Source of the DNA: Cololabis saira
Lineage: Eukaryota > Chordata > Actinopteri > Beloniformes > Belonidae
DNA: 64,000 nucleotides
NCBI RefSeq assembly: GCF_033807715.1
Contig: NC_084610.1
Location: 3,667,001 to 3,731,000 of the forward strand
Reading direction: 5' to 3'
Part shown: one piece after another, positions 62,630 to 64,000 of the stretch
Numbering within the stretch: position 1 is the first letter of the stretch
Layout: each line of letters begins with the position of its first letter
Notes under the pieces: generated by a model
What the model was told of the DNA's origin: nothing
The model's database searches: none
The model's input: only the letters and a program-made list of their open reading frames with translations
Program-made: the position numbers and the translations under genes

Positions 62630-62854
62630 CAGGGGTCACCAACCCTGGTCCTCGAGGGCCGGTGTCCCTGCAGGTTTTAGATGTTTCCCTGCTTCATTGC
62701 ACCATGATACAAGTGACTGTGTCATCAACAGAACTATCCAGACTTTGATGACAAGCTGGTAACGAGGATTAATTATAATCAGGTGTGTTAAAGCAGAGAA
62801 ACATCTAAAACATGCAGGACACCGGCCCTCGAGGACCAGGGTTGGTGACCCCTG
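62630..62854. mobile_element. Short palindromic hAT MITE (TSD ctttagct)
   Basis: The ends CAGGGGTCACCAACCCTGG and CCAGGGTTGGTGACCCCTG are perfect inverted repeats, flanked by identical ctttagct at 62622-62629 and 62855-62862. The inner arms (cctcgagggccggtgtcc, and the complement) extend the palindrome to about 60 bases per side. Confidence 0.93.
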
Positions 62855-63034
62855 CTTTAGCTAATGAATAGATTTATTTCAGTGTCTCAACTTGAATACA
62901 CAAACACAAGTTTGTTTGTTTTTTCTTTAAGTGTAACATATTGAAAGATTTAACTCCCCCCATCAACAAAATATTGATTATTTTAATACTGAATGGTTGG
63001 TTTGGTTTTAACGTTTCAATAATGGCTGAAAGAC

Positions 63035-63222
63035 ACTGCGGTTGCTAAGCAACCTTGTACTGGAGCGCATGCGCATTGCGCGGCAATTAATTTCACCCCA
63101 GCTGTTCTTAACGTCACTTTTTAAAATTTGGCTTTACCAGTTTGAGGTAAAAACTCGACGTATTTAGCAACTATTGTTATACAAGAACATTATTTCATTG
63201 TTTAAGATAAAACCAGCGGCAG
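63035..63222 (+). promoter_or_regulatory. Probable promoter and non-coding first exon of the next gene
   Basis: GTTGCTAAGCAAC at 63041-63053 is a perfect palindromic RFX X-box. GCGCATGCGC at 63065-63074 is a perfect NRF-1 site. A gcggcaggtaattt splice donor follows at 63223, about 150 bases on. This arrangement is typical of a TATA-less promoter, often of a ciliary gene, with a short untranslated first exon. No coding exon follows before the window ends, so the gene cannot be named, and the reverse direction is also possible. Confidence 0.55.
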
Positions 63223-64000
63223 GTAATTTAATTTTCCAACTTTTGTGGACATTATAACTAAAAACAGGTGTCGTGTGTAGGCTACATAGAGGCTTTAGCT
63301 AATGGAGTAATTAATTGAGTGTATTGGGATTTTTTTATTCTTAAGTAATGGAAAATGTTCTTGAATGGTGTTAAAAGTGTGTTAGCGACTGTTTTGCTGA
63401 CTAAATGTACTTGTTAGAAAGGTATTATTTTACACAAAGAGCGTATTTGTATGCAATTGCATCAAAGATGCTTTAAACGTATCGGCTGATGAGAAAGAGA
63501 ACTAATTGAACAAGGAGGAACTACTTACTTTTCATTAAAATAATATTTTAAGTAGCAAAAGTTTTGATAAGAGATGGAAAAACAGAGGCTATATTTGTAT
63601 GTATGTGATACATAGAAACCAATCAAATTATGCTTCTTTTAAATTTTATCTAAAAAAGTGGTTAATTAGTGGCCAAGGCTGTCAACATTACATTTTAGTG
63701 TTTAATTTTCCTGGCTTGCTGCCCTGCCTGTCATGTTGCGTATTAGTTTGTCTAGTTACACTGTTGCTTTTGGTGCATGGCTTTTTATTCCGTGTTTAGT
63801 GCTTTTGTCTTGTTTGTTTTTGGCCTGTTAGTGTGTTACTGTGTCTTGTGTTATTAATGTTGATGTTACTGTTGCTGCTTCATGTTGTTTCTGTTTTCGT
63901 TTGTAGCAATTGTCTGTTGTTGAGCTTATCTTAACCTGTGTGTGTATGTATTTTAGCTTAGTCTCTTACTTTTTAATCTTTATTCTGATGTAGCCTTCTT
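63223..64000 (+). other. Possible first intron of the unseen right-hand gene
   Basis: AT- and T-rich sequence with no recognised exon or repeat. It is consistent with intron 1 of a gene starting near 63.1 kb. Confidence 0.35.

Overview
This is a eukaryotic nuclear window, almost certainly from a ray-finned (teleost) fish. Its genes have many exons with GT-AG introns, its proteins match vertebrate families over their full length, and its introns are full of fish-type DNA transposons (mainly hAT), LINE tails and microsatellites. There are no bacterial-style operons, CRISPR arrays or phage genes.

Layout, all genes on the + strand. (1) 84-275: last coding exon of a p55-type MAGUK, most likely mpp4, with its 3' UTR to about 815. 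(2) 1084-8143: tmem237, a cilium transition-zone four-pass membrane protein; 14 exons join to an exact 406-codon reading frame. (3) 9660-15534: cyp20a1, an orphan P450; 13 exons join to 463 codons. (4) 18427-45731: abi2, the Abl-interactor/WAVE-complex subunit; 12 exons spread over 27 kb join to 559 codons ending in an SH3 domain, with a long 3' UTR to about 47.8 kb. (5) 53748-60184: exons of a two-Ig-domain, single-pass receptor of the CD2/SLAM type that shows signs of decay. No leader exon was found, the frame slips at the natural acceptor of the second Ig exon, and there is an early in-frame stop in the tail. A stray copy of its 3' UTR lies at 49.7 kb, so a paralogue probably once existed. 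(6) About 63.0-63.22 kb: a probable promoter and non-coding first exon of a further gene, with a perfect RFX X-box and an NRF-1 site; its coding part lies beyond the window.

The rest is introns and intergenic DNA dominated by mobile elements. I could place at least eleven hAT-type elements by identical 8-bp target-site duplications, plus several related or degraded copies. There are four full and one partial Tc1/mariner-like fold-back elements, PIF/Harbinger-like MITEs, LINE 3' fragments, one dead Tc1 transposase and a three-level nested fold-back element at 52.06-53.21 kb.

The genes do not form a single pathway. From memory, mpp4-tmem237 and cyp20a1-abi2 are each neighbour pairs on human 2q33, so the window joins two pieces of that region. 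I see no clearly new biological system. The items most worth a second look are the decaying IgSF gene and its orphan 3' UTR duplicate, the nested fold-back element, a palindromic module shared by several hAT elements, the GC-rich hairpin just upstream of the abi2 start codon, and the X-box promoter near the right edge.
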